Source: Lepidodermella squamata
Taxonomy: Eukaryota; Gastrotricha
Assembly (NCBI GenBank): GCA_047495785.1
Contig: JBLDXI010000046.1
Location: 806,001-870,000, forward strand
Direction of reading: 5' to 3'
Length of the DNA: 64,000 nt
This document shows positions 45,850 through 56,900 of the stretch, in pieces. A program made the position numbers and the translations under genes. How positions within the stretch are numbered: the stretch's first letter is position 1; the number at the start of each line of letters is the position of its first letter. The notes under the pieces are model-generated. The model ran no database searches. It was not told where the DNA came from and saw only the letters and a program-made list of their open reading frames with translations.

Positions 45850-47130
45850 GGATTTTGGCGAAGACAGTCAGTGATCCACAAAATCGCTCGCAAATTGTCA
45901 TGATTGTTTTGGCAGAATTGGCGGCCGAAATTTGTGGAGATAGTTTACGCGAACAACGATGGATTGATGCACTTGGCAAAAGAGGTGTATTGGGCATTTT
46001 CCGGGCTCTGTGATGGAAAAGTATGTATCAACATAATTTCGAATTGCAGAATCACTTCAACTTACCGTGCCATCCGGGCAGCCAGTCATAGCAAATTGGC
46101 ACGAATTATGTTGTTCGACGCATCAAGACAACGCACCAGTTGTACCTAACATTAGAATTTAGGCATAAATCGTTTTATCAACCCTGAAATTCACCTCATT
46201 TTTACAAATCCGGTTGATATACTGGTAGTTCGAGAAAAAATTCGGATCAACGGCGTATGTCAAAACGTGGTCGAACATTTCAGCACAGTCCCGCTCGGCA
46301 ACACCATAAGCGTAGGCATCAGTAAACTTCGAATAACAGCATTTAGCTGCCTAGAAAAAATGGCAGGCAAAATCATGGTTTCGGGGCGTTTTCGTGATTT
46401 TTACTTACACCAGAAAATCAATTGTCTCGACTTGAATACAGCAACCTGGTTTGGTTAGGATCGAAAGGTTGCAACTAAATTATATGACCATATTGAGTAG
46501 AAATTTAATATGGGATCATATATGGGAAATACCTCGGTCATTTGATCACCGCACTGATCTTTTTCTTGACAGTACCCAGGTTCAGTCGCATCGGCTGGGA
46601 TGCAGCGAGTATAGGCGGCTGGGTAAAAGTAGACAAATCATCGAAATTTGTGAGGAGCATACAACAAGCCGGGATCATTCCGCAAGGCACATTTCCGGAA
46701 ATGTGCTTCCGCAAGACACGAGGGTACCCGATACTGGGCACGAGGCGAATTCCCTCTCTGCTCTGGGGTTGCGGCAGTAATTCGCAGCTTCAGCCAAATC
46801 GTCGATACTGGCCAAATCGTGTTTTGACTGCTCCATGGTTGGCTGGGTGTCCCGTTTTCTGTGCGGTTTTCCGTGCCTTCGTAATCGTAATTAGTCGCAG
46901 TGAAGGAGCATTTTTTGCTCAACAAATTGCCATTCTGACCACCGCACATTGAATAGAAAGCTAGTTGAGTCCAGGTGTCGGAAATTTTCTTCACAAGAGT
47001 CGCGAAGGCAAGTTGATAGCCAGTTGTAATCATACGACCTGCAGTTATCCCGCATAAGCACGCCCTGTGAATATGCAAATGTCAAGGCGTATTCAAGCTG
47101 AGAGACTTTAGCAGCGACGTTGGCCCGGTT
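45850..47130 (-). pseudogene. Astacin-kringle 3' fragment, gene G pseudogene
   Basis: Only the end of CUB (RACLCGITAGRM near 47075), the kringle and the Cys-rich tail remain. In the kringle, YDYEGTENRTENG is followed by a frameshift near 46800-46830; NYCRNPRAE continues in another frame. The next tail exon has a TGA where paralogs have the Cys codon of RDDCF (near 46400). The domain with KCCYSKFTDAYAYG (about 46345-46230) is still legible. The protease half is absent. Two independent lesions make this a clear pseudogene of the long class. Confidence 0.8.
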
Positions 47131-47514
47131 GCTAGCCAGCGATCAGCGCCATTGGCATCATGGAACCATTCAGTCCCAAATTTAAGCTGCCGAAGCAAAA
47201 GATTCAAGGCAATACAATCTTTTGTAGGATACGGGTACCGATCTCGTTGCCTCTCGCATGTTGAGCGAGCGCTATTTTGAGCTATTTGAGCTAATCCCCA
47301 TGAAGTTGAGTCAATATTTATTTAACAAAGGCATTCTCAACAAGAACGTAAAACTAGCAGTAAAATGTTGAAACCTGGCGTCCTTCGGGAGACTCGAACC
47401 TCAGAAACTGCGATAAACTGCTCACGGGAGATCAGGGTTCGATTCCCTGCCAAGGAGCCAGCTTTTTCCTTCATCTTAAAGCTGTGCTCTGTGTATTCGC
47501 CAAAAATGTACAAC
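47131..47514. other. Spacer with an 18S rRNA-like or tRNA-like relic
   Basis: Plus-strand 47400-47460 contains GAAACTGCGA followed by GATCAGGGTTCGATTCC and GGAGCC. These match two separated, collinear conserved words of eukaryotic 18S rRNA (AAACTGCGAATGGCTC and AATCAGGGTTCGATTCCGGAGAGGGAGCC). Read as a tRNA, TCCTTCG (47381) and CCAAGGA could pair around a T-arm, but the middle does not fold. No gene is called. Confidence 0.35.
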
Positions 47515-47587
47515 CGCCCGATGTGGGGCTCGAACCCACGACCCTGGGATTAAGAGTCCCATGCTCTACCGACTGAGCTAACCGGGC
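47515..47587 (-). tRNA. tRNA-Lys (anticodon CTT)
   Basis: This is a 73-base cloverleaf. The acceptor GCCCGGT pairs with ATCGGGC. The D-arm is AGCTCAGTCGGTAGAGC. The anticodon loop is CTCTTAA with anticodon CTT, between GGGA-type and TCCC-type stems. The T-arm GTGGGTTCGAGCCCCAC follows, then discriminator G. No intron is present. The sequence matches the animal tRNA-Lys(CTT) consensus nearly throughout. Confidence 0.96.
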
Positions 47588-48082
47588 TGAGACTGCAGCA
47601 TTTTATATTTCCTCACTGGTATTACTTCACTGGTAAAAGCAATCGCAGAAAAAATTAATGGTCCGTGTTACGTGCTATTTGAACCAACCAATCACAGACT
47701 AGAAACCACCCGACCAATCAAATAATTGTGGATTCACTGGTTCCACTAAGAAGCGCTGGAGTGTCATGTTGAGGAATTCAGCATCGAACGCGAGCGCCAA
47801 ACCTTGCATATTCTGAAATGAGACGACAAAAAGTCCAAGTCTGCTACAGAAAATGCTGGCTAACAGGAAAAAAATGAGATAAATGTTAAATAGTTTTTTA
47901 CTACCGAGGCTTGAATACTAGCTTTTCGAGTCATGCCAAGCAAAAATAATGAGGCAAAATAACTTTTCCATTATATTTAGCATAAGATTTTACATTAAAT
48001 TCGGTAAGTGATGCATTATAGTTAAGTATAGTTCGTAGACCATCTTTCTTCATCGCCACTTCAGACAGGTTTGTGAGGCAAT

Positions 48083-49947
48083 TTAGCCCGGGCGGCATAG
48101 AGGAATTTGATTGCACTGCCTTGCGATTCCACCTATCGGGCAAAAAGCAGCCTCAAGCGCTGCTTCAGGGTTGCGGCAATAATTAGAAGCGGCCTCTAGC
48201 GACGCTTCTGGAAGTTGGAGGGCGGTAAAATTTGATTGACTTGTCCACTGCTCGCAAGGTGCCCCGTTCCTAGCGCGATTTTCTGTGCCCTCGTAGTCGT
48301 AGTTGCTCTCCGTGAAGGCACAGCTCTTGGGAAGGTCATTACCATGCTGGCCATCACACATGGCGCGGATGAAAACTTTGACTGCAGGCCATGTATCGGC
48401 GGTTTTCTTGACTAACCTCACGATGGCGAGTCGATAACCATTCTTGAAAAAGCGGCCAGCTGTGACCCCGCAACGGCAAGCCCTTATTGATAAAAATTGA
48501 GTTGGAATAAACGAATTAATTCAAAGCTTCTAACCTTGGCCCAGTTGAATACATCAGCTCACCGCCATCAATGAAATCGATGAAATCAACGTCCTCGCAT
48601 GACGATCCCGCTAAAAACGATTTGAGATTAAAATTGAGATAACACAAGCTATTAAAAACTAACTATTATTACAGTTCTGGTCGGCTTTCATCGGCGGCGA
48701 GTCGAACGCCATAGCAAATCCGCCGGTGCCTTGCTGCGGAAAAGAGGTTGTTACAGATTATCAATCACCCGAGCAAAAGTGTTCTATTCAAACCGAAACA
48801 ATCCAATAATGACATATCGTCCCAGCCGGTACGTTGCCAGGAATTTCAAAGGAAGAAGTATCGCACGACGGGACATTTCTGAAACTTTCACCACAAACAG
48901 GGTCGTTTACATTTAGAACTTGGTCACACGCCGCGCCAGCCGTAGCCGCGATGCAGATGCAACGATCGCAGTTGTTCGGATCAAATATGCCATATATGCA
49001 TTCCACAGTTCTCGACGGGCATCCATCTAAATTAGGAAAGCATAAGTACTAATAGGTGACATTCACATTCAATAGACTCAGAACCGAGGAAATAATCGAA
49101 ACAACTTAGAATTTCAGATAAGTAGAGGAGTCGAACTGATACAATCAAGTTCAAGATAACGCTAAATCCGAGCTATTCAACAACGCTGACGATATGGATG
49201 AGAGAGCGAAGTACGGCTAGGGATGCTGGGGATCATTCCTACCATTTCAATCGGCACGCAAGGTTAACTCAGAAAAAGACCAAGGGTAGACCCTTTAAGG
49301 TGATTTTCTCATCCTAACTATTTCTGCTGTCCTAATTCGTCCTCTGATGGATAGAGCCAACATTGCTGTGGGGGTACGGAGCTTTCGTTCTTTAAGTTAA
49401 ATTGCTTACTTGGGCAATACATCGCAGTTATACGGGCTCTGTCGTCGAAAGTCAGCGTCTTGTTTCGAGTGATTGTTGACAAGTAATGCAGGTCGACAGG
49501 TTCAATGGTGCACTTTCCGTTTTTGCTTAGATACGTGGCGCTCGGATGCATGATAGAGGCAAAGTCGTAATAGCTATTGATCCTCTTATCATCTGGCGAG
49601 ATGGCGAAATCGGCAGAGCGGCCGCTGAAATAAGCATTTTCAGATTTCACATTGACTACAACAATAAATAGCCGTTACGGTTTAATGTTTTCTGTATTGA
49701 TCTTAACCCATCTGTCACGGTCACCTCGCTGGTGCTCGTCAGGCTGTGAGGAAAAATTTCAATTTTTAATGCAATTATCGTTAATAATAAATTACAAGAC
49801 CAAGAGCGTGGCCAATTTCATGAGCTATCAACCCAACATCCTGCGATCAAAAAAAAAAGTTGAGCCCTAGAATTCAATATCATCACATCTTACATTTGCG
49901 CACTCATCCGTGATAAGAACAAGCTGAGCGTAATCTTCGACCATGCC
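48083..49947 (-). pseudogene. Astacin-kringle gene H, 5' half lost at the retrotransposon boundary
   Basis: The exons that remain run from part of the MVEDYAQLVLITDEC exon (49947, cut by the LTR) through GLIAHEIGHALGL (about 49843-49800), PDEHQRGDRDRW (about 49745-49680), Met-turn SIMHPSATYLS (about 49625-49407), EGF/CUB1 (about 49026-48790) and CUB2/3. A kringle (YDYEG, CEQWTSQ, NYCRNP) stops at 48083. The exons read are open and Asp replaces the third zinc His. Signal and propeptide exons are absent. No Cys-rich tail is present. Confidence 0.8.
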
Positions 49948-50137
49948 TGTAAGCAAACAACGACACCCTTAAGGCAACATTGATGTTTATTAAAACAAGG
50001 AAATAACCAGAATAAAGATCCATGGTACAAACGCGCGCTTATAACGCCAATGATTATCAATCAACGACTGCGCAATAGAAGCGTACCATAATAACGAGAA
50101 CAATATCGAAATATCACAAGTGTTATATACTGTTACA
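49948..50137 (-). repeat. 3' LTR of outer Gypsy element
   Basis: This LTR is 190 bases, bounded by TGTAAGC and TGTTACA. It is paired with 59299-59486. Confidence 0.9.
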
Positions 50138-50149
50138 CTATACCCTCCT

Positions 50150-53100
50150 TCAGGGTGAGCGTCGCTTCGAGAACGTGCGACATGGGCCCGGCTTCCTGGG
50201 ATACGAAAACTGTGTTCCGCGGTCACTGATGGTATCCTCCGGCAGGCCATGGAGACGAAAAACTTGATCCAAAACAGCTTGCGCCGTTTGCTCAGCAGTC
50301 GGTAGTCCCGGAAATGCAATAAAATGAACCATTTTAGTTAAACGGTCAACAACATTTAAAATACAGGTCATACCGTTGGATGGCGGAAGTTCAACAACAA
50401 AATCCATCGAAATCGACGACCAAGGTCGGGTCGGCGTCGGTAACGCCTGGAGGAGACCGTAGGGTTTGTGACGGTGATTCTTGACACTCCTGGGCTTCGC
50501 GAATGCGGTCATGCCACGGGTTTTTCGAGTAAACAAACGAGCGAAGAGCCATGATCTTCAGATTTTTCGATTGGAAAACAAATTCAGGTTCGGTTATAGC
50601 GACGGAGGACCGATGTTCCGATTTCCTTGAGAGTGCGTCGGCCTTACCGCCCTGTGAACCAGGCCGAAACTTGATGACGAAGTCGAACCTTGCAAAGAGC
50701 ATCGCCCATCTTGCTTGCCGTTGGTTCAGAACCTTCACCTTCGATTCGAAGAACTCCAAATTCCGATGATCAGTGTAAACTGAGGGGTTTTTTTTATTCG
50801 CAACAAAGAATACAGCTACAGCTACAGTTTTTTGCATTCGAAAATTCGCTACAGAAATATTGTATTTCTCCTGTATTTTCCACGGATTCGAAAAAAAAAT
50901 ACAGAAAATACAGCCCTATTTTTCCAACAAGAAATACAGCCAGAAAAAGTGTGCAAAGTGTAGAAATGGGGCTGCTTGTGCGCATAAAAAGTGCCGGGGC
51001 GAAAATTAGAAGAAAAAAAGGGCTTGACCCCACGAGGAGTCGAACCATCCAAATCGATTTCGCCCATTAAACAAAGTCGCATTTGCGGTTGACTTGCACG
51101 GTTCTGTTTTTTGTACAGATTCAAAAATCATGTGCTGGAAAAATATACTTTGTACTGTATAAAATATAGCGAATTTATGAATGCGTAGATAATTATTGCA
51201 TTTTTTGCAGAAAGTGCCATTTTCGAACGACAATACACAAAATACAGTATGTACTGTTCGAAGTGTTGCGAATAAAAAAAAACCCCTCTGTTATTTGATG
51301 GCGGGCGCCTTCAAGGTAGTGACGCCATTGTTCAAACGCGACCTTGATAGCCAGCAGTTCCTTGTCATGTACGCCGTACCGCTGTTCAGCCGCTGTGAGG
51401 CTTCGAGAGTAGAACGCACAAGGATGAAGATGACCATCTGCCGCCACTTGAGAGAGAATGCAACCAACTGCATAATTGGACGCATCGGTTTCGACAGTGA
51501 ATGGCTTCCTTTGATCAGGGTGAATCAACACGGGCGCTTGCGTGAATCGTTTCTTCAATTCCATGAAGGCTTCTTCAGCTTGACGGCTCCAGACAAAGAC
51601 CGAGTATTTGCGCATCAATCGGGTCAGCGGTTTTGTTATCGAGGCAAAATCTCTAATAAATCGACGATAAAAGTTAGCAAAGCCTAAAAAAGTTTGAACT
51701 TCCCTGAGGTTGGTCGGGCTTTTCCAGCTTCAACCTTCGCTGGCGACATGGTGATCCCATCCGTGCCGACAAGAAATCCAAGAAACTCCACTTTCTCAAC
51801 TTCGAACTCGCATTTTGTGAGCTTAGCGAACAACTTGTTTTCTCGAAGCCGTTGTAGCACCATTTTGACGTGAATTTCATGCTCGGCCAGCGAATTTGAG
51901 AAGATCAAAATGTCATCTAAATAGACGATGACAAAAATGTCGATCATGTCGCGAAAGATATCGTTCATAAAATGCTGGAATGCCGCCGGGGCCCCGGACA
52001 ATCCAAAGGGCATAACCAAATATTCGGATATCGTACCTTCTTACTTACTCGATTTAGACCACGATAATCAACAACTGGGCGTAAACTGCCATCTTTTTTC
52101 GTCACGAACATGATTGGGGATGATGCCGATGATTTGGACGGACGGATAAAACCCTTTGCCAAGTTATCTTTGAGGTAGTTTCGAAGCACTTCAAGCTCGG
52201 TTTCGGAGAGGCTGTAGATAGGGCCGAACGGCGGAGTTTTACCAGGTTCAATGTCGATACAGCAATCGTAAGAACGACGGGGCGGAAGCTTGTCAGCTTC
52301 TTTTTCATCGAAGACGTCGCTGAATTCGCGGTATTTCTCAGGCAAATGCTGGGCAGTTGAAGCGTTTCCAGTGCTCTTCGGAAGTTCTTCGCGAATGCTG
52401 CCCAAGAGTAATCGACCAGCAGCCGTATTTTCTTGGCCATCACATTGGCAGTGATGTTTACAGTAATTCGACGTGTAATGAATAATGTTCTCGTCCCAGT
52501 TGATGTACGGATTGTGAAGCTTCAACCAAGGCATGCCGAGAATCACGTTGTAATGCGGGCTCTCGATAACATCAAATTTGATCAGCTCTTTGTGGCCGGC
52601 AACTTCGAAGTTCAGCGACGCCAGTGCCAAGCGGCCGACCGTCAATGCCTTCGACGCGCGGCGGCCTTGCTTTCGGGACCAGCGGAATGCCTCGTTGGCG
52701 GGCGAATTTGGCATCGATGAAGTTCCCTTCGGCGCCACAATCAACCATCGCGAGAGCAAATGTGCCTTGGTCAGTCAGCGGTTCAACGATCATACCTTGA
52801 ATTACAAAAAGCTCAACTGAATAACAATCATCATCTTCAATTTTATTGTAATCATCACTTAGCTTTTTCGTGTTGACATTGTTAAAAATTCGAACTGGCC
52901 TTCGACGGCCGGACGCGTTCGGGCATCGAGCACACAAGTGATCAGCAGAGCCACAATAGAAGCAAAGACCCAGACGCCGGCGTCGTTCCTTTTCCGCGTT
53001 GCTTAGAGGCGCCCTAGCAACTCTACCGATCTCCATCGGAGCAGGTTCAGCATCGCTGGTGTTCGTTGAAGTTGAAACTTGATTCGCAGACGGCTCCATT

Positions 53101-53686
53101 GTAGAAGCGCGGTAAGAAATTGCTGGTCGACGAGTCGGTTCACGTTGCTTTTCGGCACGCCGCTCGGACAGCCTGATATCGATTCGATTGGCCTGGTCGG
53201 TCAACGCCTTCAGAGTAGTGCATGGTTCGCTGTAAGCCAACACATCCTTAATTTCGTCATTCAAACCAAGTCGAAATTGGTGACGCAAAGCCGCATCATT
53301 AAAATCCAGATCCACGCTGATTTGATTGAATTCGGATGCGTAGACCGATACTGGCCGATTGCCTTGAACCAGTTTTTCCAACCGATACAGAGCCGTAGCC
53401 TTCCGATCAGGATCATCGAAGGCCGCAGCAAAACGAATTTTGAAGGTTTTCCAATCATCCAGAAAATCTTCCTTTTTCTCGCCGGGCCAGAAAGAAGTGA
53501 CAAAACCAGGCCGACACAGAGCGGTGCAGTTGAGTAAATTGTCGGATTCATTTTTAAATAGACTTCGCACTGGTTCATGAAGCTTCGAAAAGATTTTCGG
53601 TCGCCATCGCTGGTTTGGAGCCACGTCGTGGTTCGAAACTTGCCTTGGTGCCCTGAAGTTCCTTGAGCTGAACAGTTACAGCCGCA
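50150..53686 (-). pseudogene. Gag-pol remnants of the outer Gypsy element
   Basis: Reading leftward, gag lies at 53624-52860 with a zinc knuckle CFYCGSADHLCARC. The protease has the unusual core VDCGAEGNFID (Cys at the usual Thr/Ser place). A frameshift follows near 52650. The RT has KKDGSLRPVVDYRGLN, then a deletion of roughly 60 residues, then [14 protein letters not shown] and the catalytic YLDDILIFS. RNase H is split by the TIR element between RHQIT and [10 protein letters not shown]. The integrase keeps MDFVVELPP and ISDRGTQF but lacks its zinc-binding part and everything beyond. The product cannot be a complete polyprotein. The first 18 gag codons lie at about 59247-59194, beyond the inner element. 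Confidence 0.85.
50782..51288. mobile_element. Roughly 507-base TIR element (MITE-like) inside the outer element's RNase H
   Basis: The ends are inverted repeats of about 24 bases: GAGGGG, a T-run, then ATTCGCAACA, mirrored at the other end. The insertion splits the RNase H reading frame exactly between codons of a conserved motif. It contains a minus-strand box-B-like GGTTCGACTCC near 51040, so part of it may be tRNA-derived. It encodes no transposase. Confidence 0.75.
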
Positions 53687-53690
53687 AGTT

Positions 53691-53867
53691 TGTAGTGGTA
53701 ATACAAAAGGCGTATTTATGAATTAGCTGTTTATTGAGCCAAATAGTAGACGTAAAACGGTTGCTTATAAATGGTGAGTTTGGCGGGAAGGGTTTCCTGG
53801 CACGCGACTGTGAGGCTACTAGAAAGTTCTAATGAATGACGTTGATCGCGTGCCAGGCCGCACTACA
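53691..53867 (-). repeat. 3' LTR of inner Gypsy element
   Basis: This LTR is 177 bases and appears identical to 59017-59193. Confidence 0.95.
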
Positions 53868-53983
53868 ACACTTCCCCCTTTTAAAAGAATAGGCAGTTAC
53901 AAATATTAAAGCAAACAACAAAATGGTATTTAAACAAAATTTTTAAGCAGCAAACAACAAACGAGTGAGAAGGCTACATCAGC

Positions 53984-56900
53984 TTAAAATACCACAGCTA
54001 AAAACGCCAGGACCATAAAACATAGACAGAAAAATAAAACAATTGAAAAAGCGAGAATAAAAATAACAATAGTAGATTCTGGCGAAGGGCGCTGGAATGC
54101 TTCAGAGAGGCGGTTGAAGAGCTGAGAACTGTTGTCGAGGACGCGGCGAACCTTTGGTGACCAGGTCGCGTCTGACGCCGAACTCAACGTCGATGGCGAC
54201 GGCGGAGCCTCGATTTGGCTTGAAGGGACAACGGTGCCGTACCGGTCGGGTTCGCGGCGTTCACGAGCAGGGCGTTGTGGTTTTTGCGGTGTGTCCGGCG
54301 GCTGGATCGCTGGCGCCTGGGCGGAGGCGGGTGGCTGTTCCGGCGCAGCAGACTTCGGAGCAGGCGGCAGCATCCACTCTTCCATCTGGGCGGCGGGTTT
54401 CAACCGGTCGACATTGACAACAAACGGGGGGTCTGAGTCGGATCGCCGAATTCGGTAATTGACGCCGTTCGGTAGGCAATCGACAACGGTGTATGGCCCA
54501 GTGAAGCGAGGTGAAAGTTTCGGGCGACGCGGTGGCGATTTCAGCCAGACAAGGTCGCCGACTTCGAAGCGAGACGTAGCAGTGAATCGGTCGTAGTACG
54601 CTTTCTGGCGGCGGTGGGCTTCATCCATATTGGCTGCGGCCTCGTCCCAAACTTGACGCAACAACCTCCGTAACGCGGAAACGTGCGGCCTGTGGCGTAG
54701 CCGCGTGAAGACGACCTCGCCGACGAGCAGATGACCAGGCAGGACGGGCAACCGACCGTACAGCATCTCGTAGGGCGAGAAACCAGTGGACGCCTGAGTA
54801 GCGGACCTGTAGGCAAACAACAACGGCGACAGGTAGAGGTCCCAGTTCGACTCCGCATCTGCGAAACATCGTAACATAGTTAACAAAATTCGGTTAAAAC
54901 GCTCGCAAAACCCATCTGTTTTGGGATGATAACCCGCGGTCCTTATCTTCTTCAGCGCCAGGTTCTGGTACAGCCGGCTGGTCAGCTCTGATTCGAATTG
55001 CCCGCCCTGGTCAGTCAGCAAGCTCGACGGGATGCCGTAGCGACAGACGAAGTCGACGATGCGTGGAGCGACAGAGGCGGCAGACTGATCGCGAAGCGGG
55101 TAAACCTCAGCCCATTTCGTGAAAACGTCGGTCACAACGAGGACGGCGTTGTATCCTCGGTTGGTCGGCGGTAACTTCAGAATATCCATTGCCACGACTT
55201 CGAAAGGGTAGCTCGCCGTGACTCGTTGAAGCGGCGCGGTGGTCTTGCGGTTCGACGCTTTGGCGCGACAACACGGCTCGCATGCCAGACAGAATCGGCG
55301 GATGTCGTCACCCATACCTGGCCAGTAGAAGGCGGCACGAACGCGGTCTGTCGTAGTCTTGATCCCAAGGTGGCCGGCGGTCGGTGAGCTATGCAAAACA
55401 AATAGAATCTCGGAGCTTAATGCTCCGGGAAGCAACAGCAATCTTTTTCCGCCAACAATGAAATAAAATATACCGTTGAGCTCGACGATGCGGTGCCAAC
55501 TGTTGCTGAAGGCCCGTGATCGTCGAGTGCAGCCGGTAACTCGCGGTCGGCGATGCGGATCGGCGGCCAAAGCGCGCAGCGTAGGTCCCATGACGGGGTC
55601 ATCGAGTTGAAGCTGGCGCACAGTCTCGACCTCCAACTTGTAGTCGGCGGTGAGGTCAATGGCGCGAACGATCGGCGGAAAGGCGTACTCGTCAATCACA
55701 TCGTCGCAGGGCGAGGAGGTCGGCGCACGAGAAAGGGCGTCGGCGACGAGCTGCAGTTTCCCAGGGACATACTCGATAGCGAAGTTGAATTGGCTTAACC
55801 AGATGATCCACCTTTGCAGTCTTCGCGACGGTTCACGCACTGTTTGAAGGAAAGAGAGCGGCTTGTGGTCCGATAGCAACGCCACATGCTGGCCGCAGAT
55901 GTAGGAACGCCACTGCTGAGTCGCCCAGACCAATGCGAGGCATTCCTTCTCGGTCGTCGGGTACCGAGTCTCAGCGGGCGTCATCTTGCGGCTAGCGAAG
56001 GCTACAGGGCAGTCGTTGCCGTCGTCGTCGAGTTGTGACAACATGGCGCCAAGAGCGAAATCGGACGCGTCAGCCGAGATGCGGAACGGGCGGTCGAAAC
56101 GTGGGCTCTGCAACACCGTTTCGGCGGCGATCGCTTTCTTCAGAGCCGTGAAACTCGCCTGGTGTCGATCGTTCCACTGGAACACGTCCGCGTTCAGCAG
56201 CTCGGTGAGGTCGTTCGAGATCGCGGCGAAGTGCGGCACGAAGGACCGCAAGTAGCTGGCCATGCCGTAGAAGCGGCGAAGCTCGGAGGCGTCCATCGGC
56301 GGCGGGAAGTTGACGATAGCCGAAACCTTGGCAGGATCGGCGGAAACAGCGCCACTACGGCCTAGAATGCGCCCTAAAAAGCGGACAGAGGAGCAAAACA
56401 GATTAGTCTTCTTAGGGTGTAATTTCAGACCGGATTTCCTGAGACGATTCAAAACTTCGCGAAGGACCTGAAGATGTTCGTCGAAAGTCCTCGCGAAGAT
56501 AATGACATCGTCCAGGTAGGCGATGACGTTCCGGTAGAGCAAATCCGGGCCGATGACCTGCTCCATTAGACGCTGGAAAGTCGCCGGGGCGTTGCACAGG
56601 CCAAATGGGAGCATACGGAACTGGAACAGGCCTCGATGTGACGTGAACGCTGTCTTCGGACGGTCTTCATCGGCGACCGGACACTGCCAGTAGCCCGACT
56701 TCAGGTCGATGACCGAGTAGAAGTTGCATCCGGCGAAGAAGTCGAATATCTCCGACTGCAACGGCAACGGGTTGACATCCTTCTTGGTGACGGCGTTGAG
56801 CCAGCGGTAGTCGATGGCGAAGCGCTTGGTGCCATCAGCCTTGTCGGTAAGGCAGATCTGAGACGACCAGGCGCTGTTACTCGGCTCGATAATGCCAGCG

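Noticed and set aside
54132-54458. Plus-strand frames opposite Gypsy pol and gag (several between 54.1 and 59.0 kb)
   Set aside because: They are antisense shadows of GC-rich coding sequence in the retrotransposon.
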